NCBI GenBank assembly: GCA_015499995.1
Contig: JADNRV010000046.1
Location: forward strand, 276,761 to 340,760
Reading direction: 5' to 3'
Source of the DNA: Flammula alnicola
Taxonomy: Eukaryota > Basidiomycota > Agaricomycetes > Agaricales > Strophariaceae
DNA: 64,000 nucleotides
This document shows positions 49,401-61,717 of the stretch, in pieces. The notes under the pieces were generated by a model. The model saw only the letters and a list, made by a program, of their open reading frames with translations. It was not told the DNA's origin and searched no databases. Within the stretch, counting starts at the first letter, position 1, and each line of letters starts with the position of its first letter. The translations under genes were made by a program, and so were the position numbers.

Positions 49401-52400
49401 TGATGGTAACTCTGTGATCCCACGAAACGGCTTCGGCTTGACCAACTATCCGTAAGTGTGCAGCATTCGCTTCATTCATGATATCCTCTCATAATATACA
49501 CTCTGGACTATCTAGCAATGATCTCGGACCCAACCAAGCTTGCACCCTCTTCGGAGCAGAAAGTGGTAGCAATATTATCTCTGGCGCCTCCTATATATCG
49601 GCGGGTTATGCTTTAGACGTCAACGATCTTTGGCGTCGCAATTTCCCTGTCTTGCTCGGGTTCTTCATTCTGTTCCAATTGACACAAATTTGCGCACTTG
49701 AATTCTATCCGGTGAGATGCATGGTTATCATATTGACCGAGTCGGACTAATATTTTGTTTTAGCAATTTGGCCTAAATTTATCTATCAACATCTTCGCCA
49801 GGGAAAACGAAGAGACCAGGAAGCTTAACGCAGAACTGCGAGAGAAAAAGCTGCACAAGGAGCAGATGGACGAAAAGCAGGCCATGATCGAGGCAGAGAA
49901 GTGATTTTGTGTTTTTCACTGAATTTCCAGATGTTTATTGTATTTTTCTTCACAGGGACCAGCAGCCCCCGAAACATAGAAAGACATTCACCTGGGAAAA
50001 TCTCAACTATCACGTTCCGAGCCCCAATGGCCCTCTCCGATTGCTACACGATGTTCAAGGCTATGTTAAGCCTGGGACTCTGACGGCACTCATGGGCGCC
50101 AGTGGTGCAGGTATGTGAAAATCATTATATATTGCCACGTTCTAACAGTTGTCTCTATAGGGAAAACGACGTGTCTTGACGTTCTCGCCCAACGTAAGAA
50201 TATTGGTATTGTCAGTGGGGATGTTTTAGTGGACGGTAGACCGGTGTCTTCTGACTTTGCCAGAGGGACTGCGTATGGTGAGTATACGTCTTTAATCGAT
50301 ATTATGACAATATTCTCAACCCTGATGATCGAAAGCGGAACAAATGGATGTTCATGAGGGCACGTAACGGACTCAATCATTTTGGGAAAAGACTAATATC
50401 TGCATGTAGGGACTGCTACGGTTCGAGAGGCGATGCGTTTCTCAGCCTATCTTCGGCAGCCATCAAGTGTTTCCAAGGAGGAGAAAGATAGATACGTAGA
50501 AGAAATGATCGAGCTTCTTGAACTGCAAGAACTGTCAGAAGCTTTGGTTTTCAGTCTTGGTATGGAGGCGCGCAAGAGATTAACCATCGGGGTCGAGCTC
50601 GCCAGCAAACCGGAACTCTTGCTCTTTTTAGACGAACCGACTTCAGGACTGGATGCCCAAAGGTGACATTGGTTTAAACATTATGATCTCAAGCCTGTCG
50701 CTGAAACTTAGTTACAGTGCATGGAACCTCATTCGCTTCCTCAGGAAGCTAGCTGACCAAGGGCAGTCCATCTTGTGTACGATCCATCAACCATCGTCCC
50801 TGTTGTTCGAAAGCTTCGACCGACTGTTGTTGTTGGAAAGAGGCGGAGAAACGGTCTACTTTGGCGACATTGGTGAAGATTCATACGTTATTCGGAACTA
50901 TTTCTCTCGACATGGGGCAGCTTGTCCGGCAAACGTGAACCCTGCGGAGTATATGCTTGAAGCTATCGGAGCTGGTGTAACTCCTCGAATTGGTGATCGA
51001 GACTGGAAGGATGTCTGGCAAGACTCTCCCGAATACCAGAAAGTGCAAGAAGAAATAGCCGCGATCAAGAAGGAAGCTCTATCCCGTCCAGAGTCAGATC
51101 AGCAAGAATTAAGCACCTGTGAGTCTCTTTCTATTTGAACTACCTCGCTGTGCCACTGAGCATGTCCTATAGATGCTACCCCTTTCTGGTATCAGTTGAA
51201 AACCGTGGTTCAGAGAAACAATACGGCGCTTTGGAGATCTCCGGATTACATATTCAGTCGCCTCTTTGTGTGCAGTTTGATTTCATTCTTTATTTCCTTG
51301 TCGTTCCTGCAGCTGGGAAACAGCGTCCGAGAGCTCCAATTCAGAGTGTTCGCGATGTATGTTCCTTGTTTTCAGATTCTCCTGTGTCGTGCTCACTGAT
51401 AAAAATATGCAGTTTCTGGGTCGGTGTTCTACCCGCCATTGTCATGTCACAGATTGAACCGCTGTTCATCATGAATCGAAGTACGTTCTGCGAACTTTTT
51501 GAATGGCATCGAGTCTGATACACATCTTTCCCAGGAATCTTCATTAGAGGTACACTTAATTCGTCAGTCTCTTATGGCAATGGCACTTACTCTTCCTTTT
51601 CTAGAATCCTCGAGTCGAATTTACTCACCATATGTCTTTGCAATTGGCCAGTTGATTGGAGAGATTCCCTACAGCATTCTGTGTGGCATCTTATATTGGG
51701 TCCTCATGGTACTACTTTAGTTCAACTTTCCGGGAGCATGCTAACTATGTTCAAGGTGTATCCTATGGGTTATGGTCAAGGGAGCGCCGGGACTAATGGC
51801 ACAGGGTTCCAACTACTCATCATCTTATTTATGTTGCTATTCGGAGTGACCATGGGCCAGATGGTTGCTGCGCTGTCACCGAGTATACAAGTTAGTCTCA
51901 TTATAAGCTTCCCTGTAGATCTCGCCGCTGAGCTTAATTTGGTGTTTAGGTCGCTGTGCTTTTTAACCCATTCCTCGCTGTCGTTCTCTCCACATTCTGT
52001 GGCGTCACAATCCCTTATCCGACTATGATTAAATTTTGGCGATCATGGATATATCAGCTAGACCCGTACACGCGTACACTTGCTGCCATGGTCTCCACAG
52101 AGCTCCAGTACTTGTTTCTGCTCCATCCCGTGTGTTACACGTGTTCTGATATCTTTTTGTAGCGGTCTCATCATCAAATGCAAGTCGGATGAGTTTGCCA
52201 CGTTCAATCCGCCCACAGGCCAGAACTGTTCATCCTGGGCACAACCGTTTGTGGATGTCTTCGGCGGATACATCGATAATCTCTCGGACACAGCTGCTTG
52301 TCGCTATTGCCAATACGCCGTGGGCGATCAGTTCTTTGTTCCTTTGAATATTTCGTTTTCAAAGAGATGGCGAGATGCTTTCATTCTCTTTGCTTATTTT

Positions 52401-52571
52401 GGTAAGTCCTCTTCCAATCTTGTTTTCTGACGCCACCCTCATGAGTCTCTCCCAGTCTTCAACCTCATTGTCACTATCAGTAAGTGCCGCCTTGCAAGAA
52501 AATGTTTCAAGATTTACTGATCTCAACGCTACACAGTCGCTTCAAGATACTTACGATACCACAAAAGATAG
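46478..52571 (+). CDS. PDR-type full-size ABC transporter (CDR/Pdr5-like)
   Basis: Plasma-membrane efflux pump, (NBD-TMD)x2, roughly 1,450 residues over about 20 exons. ATG at 46478. NBD1: Walker [14 protein letters not shown] with Cys in place of Lys, signature [30 protein letters not shown]1 follows: [14 protein letters not shown] to [22 protein letters not shown]2: Walker [20 protein letters not shown], signature [19 protein letters not shown], Walker [39 protein letters not shown]2 ends [18 protein letters not shown] and stop 52569-52571. The asymmetric pair of ATP sites, one degenerate, is the rule for fungal PDR pumps. Single bases appear missing at 46729-46731 and at 47820. The intron at 50360-50409 seems to use a GC donor. 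Likely functional; the substrate is unknown. Confidence 0.9.
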
Positions 52572-52639
52572 AGAGTTGAGTAGCATAAAGTTCAGAATAT
52601 ATACTACAGATGATACTAGAGTAATGAAGCACTGAGTTA

Positions 52640-53961
52640 GATAAATCACGTTCTTCCCCTACTTATCTTGACCCTCCTGAGAATTCGCAATCTGTCGGCG
52701 GATCGAACGTCCTATGTAAGTAAGGATGGAAGAACTTACCAGGCACTTGGGCTTAACAACATCGTCAAGTGAGATTTTACCTTCCATCATGGCCTTCTCA
52801 AAATCCATGGCAGAGGAGAGTCCTGGCTCAACTTGTAAATCTTGAGCGTCAGACAATGGAGATCTCTCCCAGAACCTCATGACCTTTGGAAGTGCCATGT
52901 GGATACGCATAACCAGGGGAAGTGTTTCTTTCACTTTTTCCCACTCAGGCTGATACCACTAGGCCTCGAGAGCCACTTTGAAGAAAATAAGAACGCTCTG
53001 TCGGATAGCTTTCTGCTGCTTGTATGTAATATTTTGCAGACTCCGCAAATTCAGTATTGGCATCTTCGGCATTACTTATCTGCTGCAAACCAAGTCGCAT
53101 ATGATACCAACCCAGGATGCTAGAACTTCAAAGAAGTCGTAAGGTAAGGTTTTTAAGCCAATGTCACCCGAAAGACTTAATGAACGATAAAGCTTCTCCT
53201 TCGGGATACATCCAGAAGGAAGCCAGAAACCCTACATCGATCTTGGACTAGGAGGGTTGGCCTCTCTCAGCGATAAGGTCGCGCCTCAGGTCGGCAACTT
53301 CCTCCATAGTGAAAGGTAGATCATCCATCTCGCTGGTGAGACAGTAAATAGAGACACATCAGTGGAACGGCACTTTTAAGATGGATATAAATGAACAAAC
53401 ATCATGCATTGCCCATTAACGCATGCGCTTTGCCCCTCGGACAAAACTTTTTTCAAAAATTATGCCACGAACAGAAACATTTTACCACACCTGACGACCC
53501 CAATCGAGGACGTCAATGTCACGGGAGTGATATTCTATGACGACTAGACGTCTGCCGGTAGAAATGGCCAGGAAGCCGCACATCAACCAAGCGCTGAATT
53601 AAAGAGGTTGACGCTATTACGCAAAACAAAGATTACAAGAAAACTGACCGAACTGTCATTGCTAATGCCTGACGGACACCCAACCTTTGCGTTTGAGACA
53701 TTAAGGAGCCTCTTGCTTTACAGTTTTGGCTCCTCCATGATTCCAGGCCTTGAATATTTCCCGTTCGAACGTCACTATATGAAAGGGGTCAGTAGTCACT
53801 AGAGGTATGGTCCGAGGCTCACTCTTTAAAGCCAAGCTGCTCGCTGCTCGATTGGCGTAGTAGATCGCATATGTAGGGTCTTCTTTGATTGTATCGGTGT
53901 ACTTGCGATGAGCTGCTCGGGACTGGCCTTTGTGATGAAATTCGTTGCCTTGGGCTTTCAA
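52640..53961 (-). pseudogene. Broken TPR-domain protein gene
   Basis: Pieces in three frames read in order on the minus strand. A tetratricopeptide motif (KAQGNEFHHKGQSRAAHRKY, then EDPTYAIYYANRAASSLALK) lies at 53961-53830. FLAISTGRRLVVIEYHSRDI lies near 53580-53500 and EMDDLPFTMEEVADLRRDLI near 53330-53260. RLGLQQISNAEDANTEFAES and KYYIQAAESYP lie near 53090-52990. ETLPLVMRIHMALPKVMRFW and KISLDDVVKP lie near 52934-52745. Stops and frame changes separate them, and I could not build a full set of introns. It may be a TPR protein of unknown role spoiled by the same base losses as its neighbours, or a true pseudogene. The upstream boundary is uncertain; sequence to about 54190 may belong to it. 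Confidence 0.45.
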
Positions 53962-54683
53962 ACGCCCTGCATTCTAGTTACATAACTTCGTGCTAGACGA
54001 TATTGCGTTGCGGTGGGCCTGTTCAGAATATAGATCAGATAAAAACAAGAGTGCAACTTTGGCAAGTTCACATACGGCTGAGGTGGCAGGTCAAACAGGA
54101 GCTGTTGTATGTCGTGTTTGAGACTGTACCACAGGTTGTCGCTACCGGGCTCGAACGTCTGGAAGTGAGATATCATAAAAGAGTACACCAGGGTGCTCGA
54201 TCCTTGCGCGATGGGATGAAAGAAAAGAATTCAGGGTACCTTTAGAGTTTTATCAAGTGGTGGCACCTTCGAACGTGAGATATTAGGCAAATTGTACGTT
54301 ATATTCTTCAGGCAAGCGATTTGTTAGAAGCAACAACATTTCCTCGCTATTCCAGCTGGAAAGGTCTCAAAACACTCCACGCGCAGCAGAAAAATCACTA
54401 AGCATTGCGCCAGAACCATCGACAATGGATCACAAAAGCTAGGAAGCGCTCTGGCTGAGCAATCGATCGGCTGGCGCAGGGTCGCAGGGAGTGGAGTGTC
54501 CAAAAATGCTTTCCATGGTGGTTTCACAGAAAGTATAAACCAAACTTGAAGGGCGAGAATCGGATTTAGGACTGCGATGCCATAACACAGCGATTGCGAT
54601 TAACGGTTTTATTACTATTGCTTTGGGGCATGGTGGAACTGGAAAATGACATGGTTGAGCAACATATATAAGCTGAGTCAGGC
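53962..54683. other. Intergenic region
   Basis: About 720 bases between the broken TPR gene and the prefoldin 1 stop codon. A minus-strand frame at 53958-54188 (DNLWYSLKHDIQQLLFDL) might be the 5' part of the TPR gene. Otherwise nothing is recognisable. Confidence 0.35.
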
Positions 54684-55215
54684 TTAAGATTTATGAAGAC
54701 GCACAATATCTCGCAGCTGAGCTTGAGCATCGTTAAACTGTTTTTCCAGGTATTTCGACTAGACACGATAAGACAAAATAATCGAAAAGGAACAAGTAAT
54801 CCAACCTTTTTGTTCAGACTTGTAATATCGTCAGATAGTTCTTTCTCTTGAACCTTGAGTTCTTCTTCCATGATACTTCGAGGAACATTCATGAACCTGA
54901 AAGCAACGAGATATTGAAACCCGTCAACTGAAAGATCTCTGAACCACGCACATCTTTCCAACACCCTTGTAAAGGTTCACTTCGCCTTTCATCTGGCTTA
55001 TTTCATCGATGGTCAACTGGAGGATTCTGCGTTCACGATCCTTAACCGAGGCCTGCTGCAAGGATATATTCAAGGCCCGTTGTGATTGTACGGCGGTTTG
55101 TTGGATCTGGATTAAGATCTGGGCGATAATTGGGCATCCTCAGATTATTGTTATATGATATCAGACTGAAATTGGATAATACCTTCCGTAGCGTATCGTC
55201 TGAAAGAGACGCCAT
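54684..55215 (-). CDS. PFD1: Prefoldin subunit 1 (beta type)
   Basis: Subunit of the hexameric prefoldin chaperone that hands actin and tubulin to the CCT chaperonin. Four exons starting with ATG at 55215: MASLSDDTLRK, then ILIQIQQTAVQSQRALNISL and KDRERRILQLTIDEISQMKG, then FMNVPRSIMEEELKVQEKEL, and a last exon SKYLEKQFNDAQAQLRDIVR ending HKS, with stop at 54684-54686. Two long amphipathic coiled-coil helices flank a short hairpin (VNLYKGVGKM, FMNVP), the beta-type prefoldin pattern. Total is about 120 residues, the usual size. Splitting into four short exons hides it from plain open-frame scans. Divergent from SNU114 with about 240 bp between starts. No frame breaks seen. Confidence 0.86.
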
Positions 55216-55456
55216 GTTTGTAGGTGACTGTGGTTGTGGTCAGGATGGAGAGCATCTGTTTAGGGATTTGATCGAGCTGTGAACGGAGTTACAAAATAAT
55301 ATCTCTCGTGTCTCCTCCCCGAATTGCTGTTGAATCCTATTCCCCCAGATTCCTCCTCATTCTCACACTTTCGACGATTCCAATAGCTTGGAACAGCTAT
55401 ATATTGTCGACCAGACTTGATCCAGGCCACATCCTTCTCTTATTAGTTTTCCAACC

Positions 55457-58400
55457 ATGGCTTCTTTCGAGGATTATGACGAGTTTGGCAACTACATTGG
55501 TGCAGACCTCGACTCAGACGAGGAAGAGCAAGTTACCGAACAACGATTTCAGGAAGAAGCTGCGCCTGCTGCACCACTAGAAGGATATGATGATGTACAA
55601 ATGAATGAAGCAGAGGACATGGCTCTCATGGAAGTTGACGGTACATTTTCTCTCTCATCAGCCATACAATACTACGCGTGCTAAGTTAAACCCCAGAACC
55701 TTCGCACAGAGCGGTCGTTCTCCACGAAGAAAAACAATATTATCCTTCAGCAGCGGATGTATACGGCCCAGGAGTTGAGACCTTGGTTCAAGAGGAAGAT
55801 GCCCAGCCTCTGTCGGAACCCATTATCGCTCCAATTAAAGTGAGGAAGTGGACTGTGGAAGAAAAAGACATGCCTGAGACGCGGTTCGATAAAGGGTAAG
55901 CCTTAATTTGCATTGAATATTTACTAGTCGCGTTTTGACGCGTTCCTCAGATTTCTCTTGAATATGACTGCCTTCCCAGAAATGGTTCGAAATGTCGCGG
56001 TTGTTGGCCATCTGCATCATGGAAAAACGGCATTAATGGACATGCTCGTATTTGAAACTCACAAGCTCATATGGGACGCAGACAAACCGGTTCGTCGGGA
56101 AACTTATGCTATTATTCTTGTATTGGCTGAATTACCATACAGACACGCTACACAGACACACACATCCTGTCGCGGGAACGTGAAATATCAATCAAGTCCT
56201 CTCCCATGTCCCTCGTCCTTTCAAATACTGCTGGAAAATCCCATCTGATCCATTTTATCGACACACCTGGACATATCAACTTCGTTGATGAAGTCGCCTC
56301 TGCGGTTCGCTTGGTGGACGGCATTGTCTTGGTCGTTGACGTGGTCGAAGGGGTATGTGTTGTTTTCAAACAGTTTTTCAAGCACACTGAAACCTTCGTG
56401 TTAGCTCATGGTAGGCACTGAATTTGTCCTACGACATGCCTTACAAGAAGGTGTCAAAATTACCCTAGTCGTGAACAAAATCGACAGACTGATACTCGAA
56501 CTCCGCATAAAACCTGCCGATGCATATTATAAGATTAAACACACCATTGAGGAGATTAATACCTTCATTAGGTATGTCGTAATCTATTCCTGAGATTCGT
56601 CTCCTCACGTATTCTTCAGCGCAATAGATCCAAATCCAGATCTACGCCTGAGTCCAGAGAACGGCAATGTGGCCTTTGCAAGTACCGACATGAACTGGTG
56701 CTTCACGTTACGCTCTTTCGCGCAAATGTATGCCGATACCTATGGTATGTAACAGTCTGTTCGCATCAATGATTCTTTGTGCTGATTCTAATAAAAGGAT
56801 CCCTCGACGTGAAGTCATTTGCAGCTCGACTATGGGGTGATATTTACTTCAACGAGGAGACGCGCAAGTTTACCAGGAAGCAAGCCGACCCAGAATCTAA
56901 CCGCACTTTTGTTCACTTCATCTTAACCCCTCTGTACAAACTTTACAGCCACGTTCTCAGCGAAGAGACGGATGACCTGCGGAGAACGTTGGACGGCCTC
57001 GGCATCCAGTTAAAACCAGTCATGTACAAGATGGATGTTCGCCGCTTCTTAAAGCCGTCCTGGACCAATTTTTGGGAAGTCCACTGGGCTCGTTGACGTA
57101 ATTGTGGAACACATCCCCTCGCCAGTGGAAGGAGCTACAAGCAAGGTAAATATGTTCCCTAACTTGAAGGAAAGTACTTAAGCTCGTGCATGTCTTCTAG
57201 GTCGAGAGGACGTATTTGGGTCCCCAAACATCCGAGCTAGCGGCTGCTATGAAAACCTGTGACCCCGAAGGCCCCGTTATGGTCCAAATCTCGAAGCTTT
57301 ACCATACTACCGATGCTCAGTCGTTTAGATCATTTGGTCGTGTGATCAGCGGCACACTACGCAAAGGCATGGAGATTAAGGTTTTAGGTGAAGGTTACTC
57401 TCCCGAGGATGAGGAAGATATGATGAAGGCGATTGTTGAGGACCTCTGGATTAATGAATCTCGGTGCGTCCAGTCCACATTCGTAACTTGATCGTCAACC
57501 TGAATTGGAGATAGATATTTTATCCCCGCTGATGAAATACCAGCTGGAAATCTTGTCCTGATTGGCGGAGTTGATTCATCTATCTCGAAGACAGCAACAT
57601 TGGCCGGGACGGATGTTGAGGAGGATTTGCATATCTTCCGACCTATCAAGCACATGACGCAGTCTGTTCTAAAGGTCGCCATTGAACCTATCGCACCTTC
57701 TGAACTGCCAAAAATGCTTGCTGGCTGCGAAGTATTAACAAGTCATATCCATTGGTGGCAACGAAAGTCGAAGAGAGCGGTGAACATGTTCTAATCGGGA
57801 CAGGAGAACTATATCTGGACTGCGTCTTGCATGATCTGCGCCGACTATTCTCTGAAATAGAGATCAAGGTCTCGGACCCTGTGACAAAATTCTGCGAAAC
57901 AGTATTGGAGACAAGCGCACTGAAGTGTTATGCCGACACACCGAACAAGAAGTGAGTTTCCCAGATCTCCTCGAGATTATCGATTAACTGGCGTATAACA
58001 GGAATAAAATCACGATGATAGCTGAGCCTCTGGAACGCGGTATCGCAGAAGATCTCGAACGAGGACGCGTTAGTATGCGCATGACAGCCAAGGAACGGGG
58101 TGGCTTTTTCCAGGAGAAGTATCAATGGGATTTGCTTGCCTCTCGTTCAATATGGGCTTTTGGACCTGACGAAAATGGGCCAAATATCCTCCTAGACGAT
58201 ACCTTGCCATCACAGGTGAGATTGAAAAGACTAGACAGAGTTCCTGTTCTGACAAAGATGCATTCTCTAGGTTGACAAAAAGCTTCTCGGAACAGTTAAA
58301 GAACACATCAAACAAGGATTCCAATGGGGAGCTCGCGAGGGACCTCTTTGCGACGAACGTCAGTTCAGATTCCTCATGTTTTCTTCATTTACTTACCGTT

Positions 58401-59159
58401 ATTCTCAGCGATGCGTAATGTCAAATTCCGGGTATTGGACGCCAGTCTAGCCAAGAGCCAATCTTCCGCGGAGGCGGTCAAATCGTTCCCACGGCTCGAC
58501 GAGTCTGTTATTCATCTTTCTTGATGGTGAGAATTCGTCGTTTACGCGGAGTTATTTCAATAATTGACACGTACGTGCTCATTATCTTTTTATATCCGAA
58601 TAGGCTACGCCTAGTTGATGGAACCGGTGTACTACGTGGAAGTACAGGCGCCAGCGGATTGCATATCAGCGGTGTATACTGTCCTTGCCCGTCGCCGTGG
58701 GCATGTTACTCAAGACATTCCTAAAGCCGGATCACCACTTTACACCGTCAAAGCTTTGATTCCAGTGATAGACGCGAATGGCTTTGAAACTGATTTAGAA
58801 CGGCAACGCAAGGACAGGCATTCTGCTTGCAGGTATTCGACCACTGGTCCATCGTGCCAGGTAACGTTCTTTGCACATCTAGAAATTTCAATGGGTTCTG
58901 AAAGAAAAATAGGTGATCCCACGGACGCGAGCATCAAACTTCGACCACTTGAACCCGCTTCGGGACAAGCATTGGCGAGGGACCTTGTGCTTAAAACTCG
59001 CCGGAGAAAAGGGCTCGGCGACCAGATCGCTGTATCCAAATATTTGGACGACGAGTTCGTGGTAAGCATATATGTCCCTTTCACGTCGTTTCAATGACCC
59101 TGACGCTCTGTCCGCAGCTCGCGCTTTCGGCGTCGGGACATGCAGATCTCCTCGGATGA
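55457..59159 (+). CDS. SNU114: U5 snRNP GTPase SNU114/EFTUD2, frameshifted
   Basis: EF-2-like GTPase of the U5 snRNP that controls spliceosome activation. The N-terminal acidic domain has [19 protein letters not shown] and the EFTUD2-specific [20 protein letters not shown] domain: G1 [15 protein letters not shown]3 [12 protein letters not shown]4 VNKIDRL. Later blocks: [77 protein letters not shown] and [20 protein letters not shown], ending [11 protein letters not shown]. The stop 59157-59159 follows a GCAG acceptor. Frame breaks, each one base, lie at 57051-57053, 57086-57088, 57725, 58451-58452, 58613 and 58799-58800. Because every conserved block is present in order and the protein is essential, I read these as sequence errors, not decay. 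Confidence 0.9.
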
Positions 59160-59386
59160 TGATATTGATGTATAGTTGGGATGTCGTGTAGGAGTTGTAG
59201 TTTAATGCATGAATTTATTGAGAGTATTTTTGGTACCTTGTCGCGAGCACGTGATGTGTGGGAGAAAGGCTTGTGCCACGTATGCTGGGACGTATTTATT
59301 TAGGATAGAATCGAGACGGAATTACAACTCACCCAAACTCTCTCTCGTTCCTCTTTCTTTCTCCTTATCTGGTCCTTCGTATAATA

Positions 59387-61387
59387 ATGCGAAGCGTAGC
59401 GCTTTCTTTCTTGGCTCTCGCGGCCTCTGGCGCATTGGCCCAATCCGCGGACGCACCCAAACCAACATTCACAGCGAGTATTCTTCTCGTCTCTTTGTTT
59501 TGCGTCGCGCTGACTTGCTTGTCGTCCGACAGCCCACTGAGATCAAAGCCCCTTTCCTTGAACAGTTCACAGAAGATTGGTCAGAACGTTGGACGCCTTC
59601 CGAGGCCACCAAGAAGACCCCTGTTGGCGGCGAGACCTTCAGCTATGTCGGCAAGTGGGAGGTCGAGGATCCTTCCATCTCTGTCATTGAAGGCGCCAAG
59701 GGTCTCGTCGCTAAGAGCAAAGCCGCCCATCACGCTATCTCTGCTCCCTTCGCCAAGCCTATTGACTTCAAGGACAAGCCTTTGGTTGTCCAATATGAAG
59801 TTAAATACCAGAAGGGCGGTAACTGTGGTGGTGGTTATGTAAGCTCCTCGAAGATGGTTTCCAAACCAGCGGCAAGGAGTTCTCTGACACTACGCCATGG
59901 GTGTCATGTTCGGTCCTGATCTGACGTGCCCTGGAACCAAGGTGTGTTACTTTACTGAACACTCCCACAGTCAGTTTAGACTGAATTATCTTCCAGGTTC
60001 ACTTTATCTTCCGACACAAGAGCCCCAAGACTGGCGAAACCGAGGAGAAACACCTCAAGGTTCCCCCTCGTCCTACTATTGAGAAACTTACCAACCTTTA
60101 TACCCTCATTGTAAAGTGAGGAATTATTTATTCTTCCAATATGCTTATGTCTAACGTCTGTCTAGCCCTGATAATACTTTCGAGATCCTCATCAACGGAG
60201 AAAGCGAGAAGAAGGGAAGCTTGCTTGAGGACTTTGATCCTGCCGTCAACCCACCCAAGGAAATCGAGGACCCCGACGACTTCAAGCCTGCCGACTGGGT
60301 CGATGAAGCAACTATCGCTGACCCCGACGCCAAGAAGCCTGATGACTGGGATGAAGACGCTCCTTACCAGATTGTCGACGAGGACGCCGTGAAGCCTGAG
60401 GGTTGGTTGGACGACGAGCCTTTGTCTATCCCCGATCCCGGTAAGTTTGTCTGAGTTTTCGTTCACAGGTAAATGTCTTGATAATTATTCTAGATGCTAC
60501 CAAGCCCGAGGATGGGATGACGAGGAAGACGGTGATTGGATCGCTCCTACCATTCCTAACCCTAAGTGCTCTGAGGCCCCTGGCTGTGGCGAGTGGAAAC
60601 GGTATGTGCCTTGCCTTGAATCCATTGACATGATCGTCTGACATGATATTCGACCAGTCCCTTCAAGCCTAACCCCGCTTATAAGGGCATCTGGAAGCTC
60701 CTGAAATCGCCAACCCCGCATACAAAGGCATCTGGGAACCCCGTAAGATTCCCAACCCAACTACTTCGAAGACCTTACCCCTGTTAAGTCCTTGAACAAG
60801 ATTGTGAGTTTAATCTGCTTTGCTAGTCCTTATCTAACGTGTTTTCGGTCCTAGGGTGGTGTTGGTATTGAGCTGTGGACCATGACTGAAGACATCCTCT
60901 TCGACAACATTTACATGGTCATTCACCCGCAGACGCTAAGGCATTGGCTGCTGAAACCTTCGAAGTCAAGAAGCCTCTCGAGGTTGCTCTTGACAAGCCC
61001 GCCGCTGTTGATGAGGATGAGGATGAGTCGATCTCCTTCAAGGACGATCCCATTAGCTTCATCCGCACTCGGGTCATCGCCTTCATCGAGGCAGCCAAAC
61101 TCGATCCTCTCCAGGCCTTCAAAACTCAACCTGAGACTGGTGCTGCTCTTGCTGGCGCTCTCTTCACCCTCTTCGGAATGCTGGGTGCTTTGGTCAGCAT
61201 CATCGGTGGAGCCCAAAAACCGGTCGTTACCAAGGTGAGTTTAAGAATTTCAGCAATGGCATTGAATTACAGTTTACAGTCTGCCAAGAAGACTGAGACC
61301 TCAGACAAAAATGCTGAAGCGGCTCCCGTCTCCTCAGCTATCGATTCGAAGAAAGACGACGGCTTGAAGAAGCGCAATGTCAAGTGA
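59387..61387 (+). CDS. CNE1: Calnexin, ER membrane lectin chaperone, frameshifted
   Basis: Folds N-glycoproteins in the ER with the glucosylation cycle. Signal peptide [19 protein letters not shown]; lectin domain with [20 protein letters not shown] and [15 protein letters not shown] (disulfide Cys); P-domain with tandem motif-1 repeats ([40 protein letters not shown]) then motif-2 repeats ([15 protein letters not shown]); second lectin part [15 protein letters not shown]; membrane segment [19 protein letters not shown]; cytosolic tail ending GLKKRNVK. The first intron (59474-59532) seems to use a GC donor. Six single-base losses lie near 59840, 59902, 60513, 60697, 60756-60758 and 60916. Every family block is present in order, so the gene is probably whole in the organism. 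Same strand as SNU114, 227 bp downstream. Confidence 0.9.
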
Positions 61388-61717
61388 ATGGGTGTTGTAA
61401 TTTATTGTAGCTGGTCGGGCGGGTATTGCTTGTGCATTGCTTGGTTCTGTGGTTTTGCAGTCGATTAACTGCCAGTCGCGCTGAGCTAACTCTGTGGGGT
61501 ATTGTCGATATAGTAGCTACTACTCAAAAGCAGATATGATATGCAACTTGAATGCAATCCCTTTTCTCCTCGATCTGTTATTAAGTGATGGAAAGCCAAA
61601 CAATGGCACAGCAGCCTTTGTAATTTAACGATCGCGATGATTATTTGCCTTTGATGTCTGCATGGTTTCGCAGGGAGGTCGTCAATTCCTTCCCTTCTTC
61701 AGACTATCCATTTCTAC
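61388..61717. other. Intergenic region
   Basis: About 330 bases between calnexin and DUS2, presumably calnexin 3' untranslated sequence and the DUS2 promoter. No other feature seen. Confidence 0.4.
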
